NCBI RefSeq assembly: GCF_040095835.1
Contig: NZ_JBBMFT010000007.1
Location: 51,809-115,808 of the forward strand
Direction: 5' to 3'
DNA from: Flavonifractor hominis
GTDB taxonomy: Bacteria > Bacillota > Clostridia > Oscillospirales > Oscillospiraceae
Length of the DNA stretch: 64,000 bases
In this document: piece by piece, positions 63,379 to 64,000 of the stretch
Position numbering within the stretch: position 1 is the stretch's first letter
Layout of the letters: every line of letters starts with the position of its first letter
The notes under the pieces: generated by a model
Told to the model about the DNA's origin: nothing
What the model saw: the letters and a program-made list of their open reading frames with translations, nothing else
The model's database searches: none
Made by a program: the position numbers and the translations under genes

Positions 63379-63489
63379 CCTTTCTCTTGTCAGAGAAAGG
63401 AAAAAGAAGCCTCCGGGCAGAAAAGAATATCGTTAAATTGCAACGTTTGAATAAAACAAAAATGACAAAGCAAGTTAGTGAGCAAGACG

Positions 63490-64000
63490 ATGAAAAGAAC
63501 GACAGGACGTGTAACGCTAAAAGATGTGGCAACGAAGGCAGGAGTTTCGGTGTCCACAGCACATCTGGTAATGGCTGGGAAAAACGGCCCCAAGGAAGAG
63601 ACGCGGCAGCAGGTGCTGCGCATTGCAGATGCGCTGCATTATCAGTGCAATGCCGCAGCTTCGTCACTCAAGCGGGGAGAAACCTGGGTCGGTGTGGTCC
63701 TGCCGGACTTAAAGGGAGGAAATGAACTATACTATACTCCCATTTGGGCCGGAGTAAGGGCGTTTTGCAAAACCGCGCGGGATTTTAATCTCCACCTGGT
63801 GGAGATGCCCTATGGCGGGGAGGACTCGGTCACAGTTCAGCTGGAGAGCGTAAAACGGCTGCGGGCAATGACGGAGCTGTCGGGGGCGATTCTGCTGGGG
63901 GATATCGCGGCAGAGGCCAAAACGGAGCTGCGCAAGCTGAGCGACCGAGGGTTTCCCATCGTACTGGTCAACGGCGAAGTGCCAGAGGTAGGGCCGGTGT
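63490..64000 (+). CDS. LacI-family transcriptional regulator (5' part)
   Basis: The first 170 codons of a regulator cut by the window end. Residues 1-60 hold the LacI helix-turn-helix: VTLKDVATKAGVSVSTAHLV, then the hinge-type stretch ALHYQCNAAASSLKRG. The periplasmic-binding-like effector domain begins with WVGVVLPDLKGGNELYYTPIWAGV. It probably responds to a sugar or related ligand; its target genes lie outside the window. The ATG at 63490 has no clear ribosome site; a GTG at 63478 in the same frame is an alternative. Confidence 0.85.
   Translation, partial: MKRTTGRVTLKDVATKAGVSVSTAHLVMAGKNGPKEETRQQVLRIADALHYQCNAAASSLKRGETWVGVVLPDLKGGNELYYTPIWAGVRAFCKTARDFNLHLVEMPYGGEDSVTVQLESVKRLRAMTELSGAILLGDIAAEAKTELRKLSDRGFPIVLVNGEVPEVGPV

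Larger units (their letters stand above)
62947..63489. other. AT-rich intergenic region before a LacI-type gene
   Basis: Strongly AT-rich, with no gene I can support up to about 63300. It then holds a promoter (63318-63346), a 20-base palindrome (63359-63378) and a second hairpin made of TTTCCTTTCTC/GAGAAAGGAAA (63376-63403). Confidence 0.6.

Noticed and set aside
63152..63667. Minus-strand frame of 171 codons
   Set aside because: Antisense to the LacI-type gene start and its leader; Phe/Leu-rich from AT-rich DNA.

Overview
The window looks like a piece of a Gram-positive anaerobe chromosome, most like a high-GC, butyrate-forming gut member of the Oscillospiraceae (Flavonifractor, Pseudoflavonifractor or Lawsonibacter type). 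This is inferred from the GC-rich codon use, a crt-hbd-bcd-etfB-etfA butyrate cluster, pyruvate formate-lyase, a SpoVB-like flippase, an S-layer protein, a CIRCE-controlled htpG and consensus sigma-A promoters with 17-base spacers. No 16S gene or other species marker is present.

Layout. 65-2703 (minus) is a visibly AT-richer three-gene cluster: an SPFH protein with five zinc ribbons and two small membrane proteins. 3055-4082 (minus) is rplM-rpsI with promoter, leader hairpin and terminator. 4194-8097 (plus) holds a TtcA-like PP-loop protein and pflA-pflB. 8164-13439 (minus) holds htpG and three lipoproteins. 13595-18411 (plus) is ymdB, a YhaO/YhaN-like nuclease-ATPase pair and signal peptidase I. 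18460-28007 (minus) holds a sigma/anti-sigma pair, a small P-loop protein, pgi, a molybdopterin oxidoreductase, a DUF711/ACT pair, an HD nucleotidase and a SpoVB-like flippase. 28152-34131 (plus) is a DUF554 gene whose 3' end is duplicated, then the butyrate operon. prfB (minus) follows. 35611-44950 (plus) is a giant SLH/glycoside hydrolase protein and a membrane spermidine-synthase-like protein. A 35-residue ORF lies at 45040-45147 (minus).

45434-62906 is a 17.4-kb element integrated in the 3' end of an initiator tRNA-Met gene. A tyrosine integrase sits next to the intact tRNA. A second copy of the tRNA 3' half, with its own terminator, marks the far end. The cargo is one nine-gene operon with a strong promoter, a cobalamin riboswitch and an intrinsic terminator. 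It encodes a ChlI-like ATPase, a ChlD-like ATPase, a CobN-like large chelatase subunit, a radical SAM/SPASM protein, a FecBCD-type importer and a heterodimeric ABC exporter. Together these suggest import, metal insertion or removal, radical modification and possibly export of a corrinoid or other tetrapyrrole. This is the best candidate in the window for an undescribed system.

The window ends in an AT-rich intergenic stretch and the 5' part of a LacI-family regulator.
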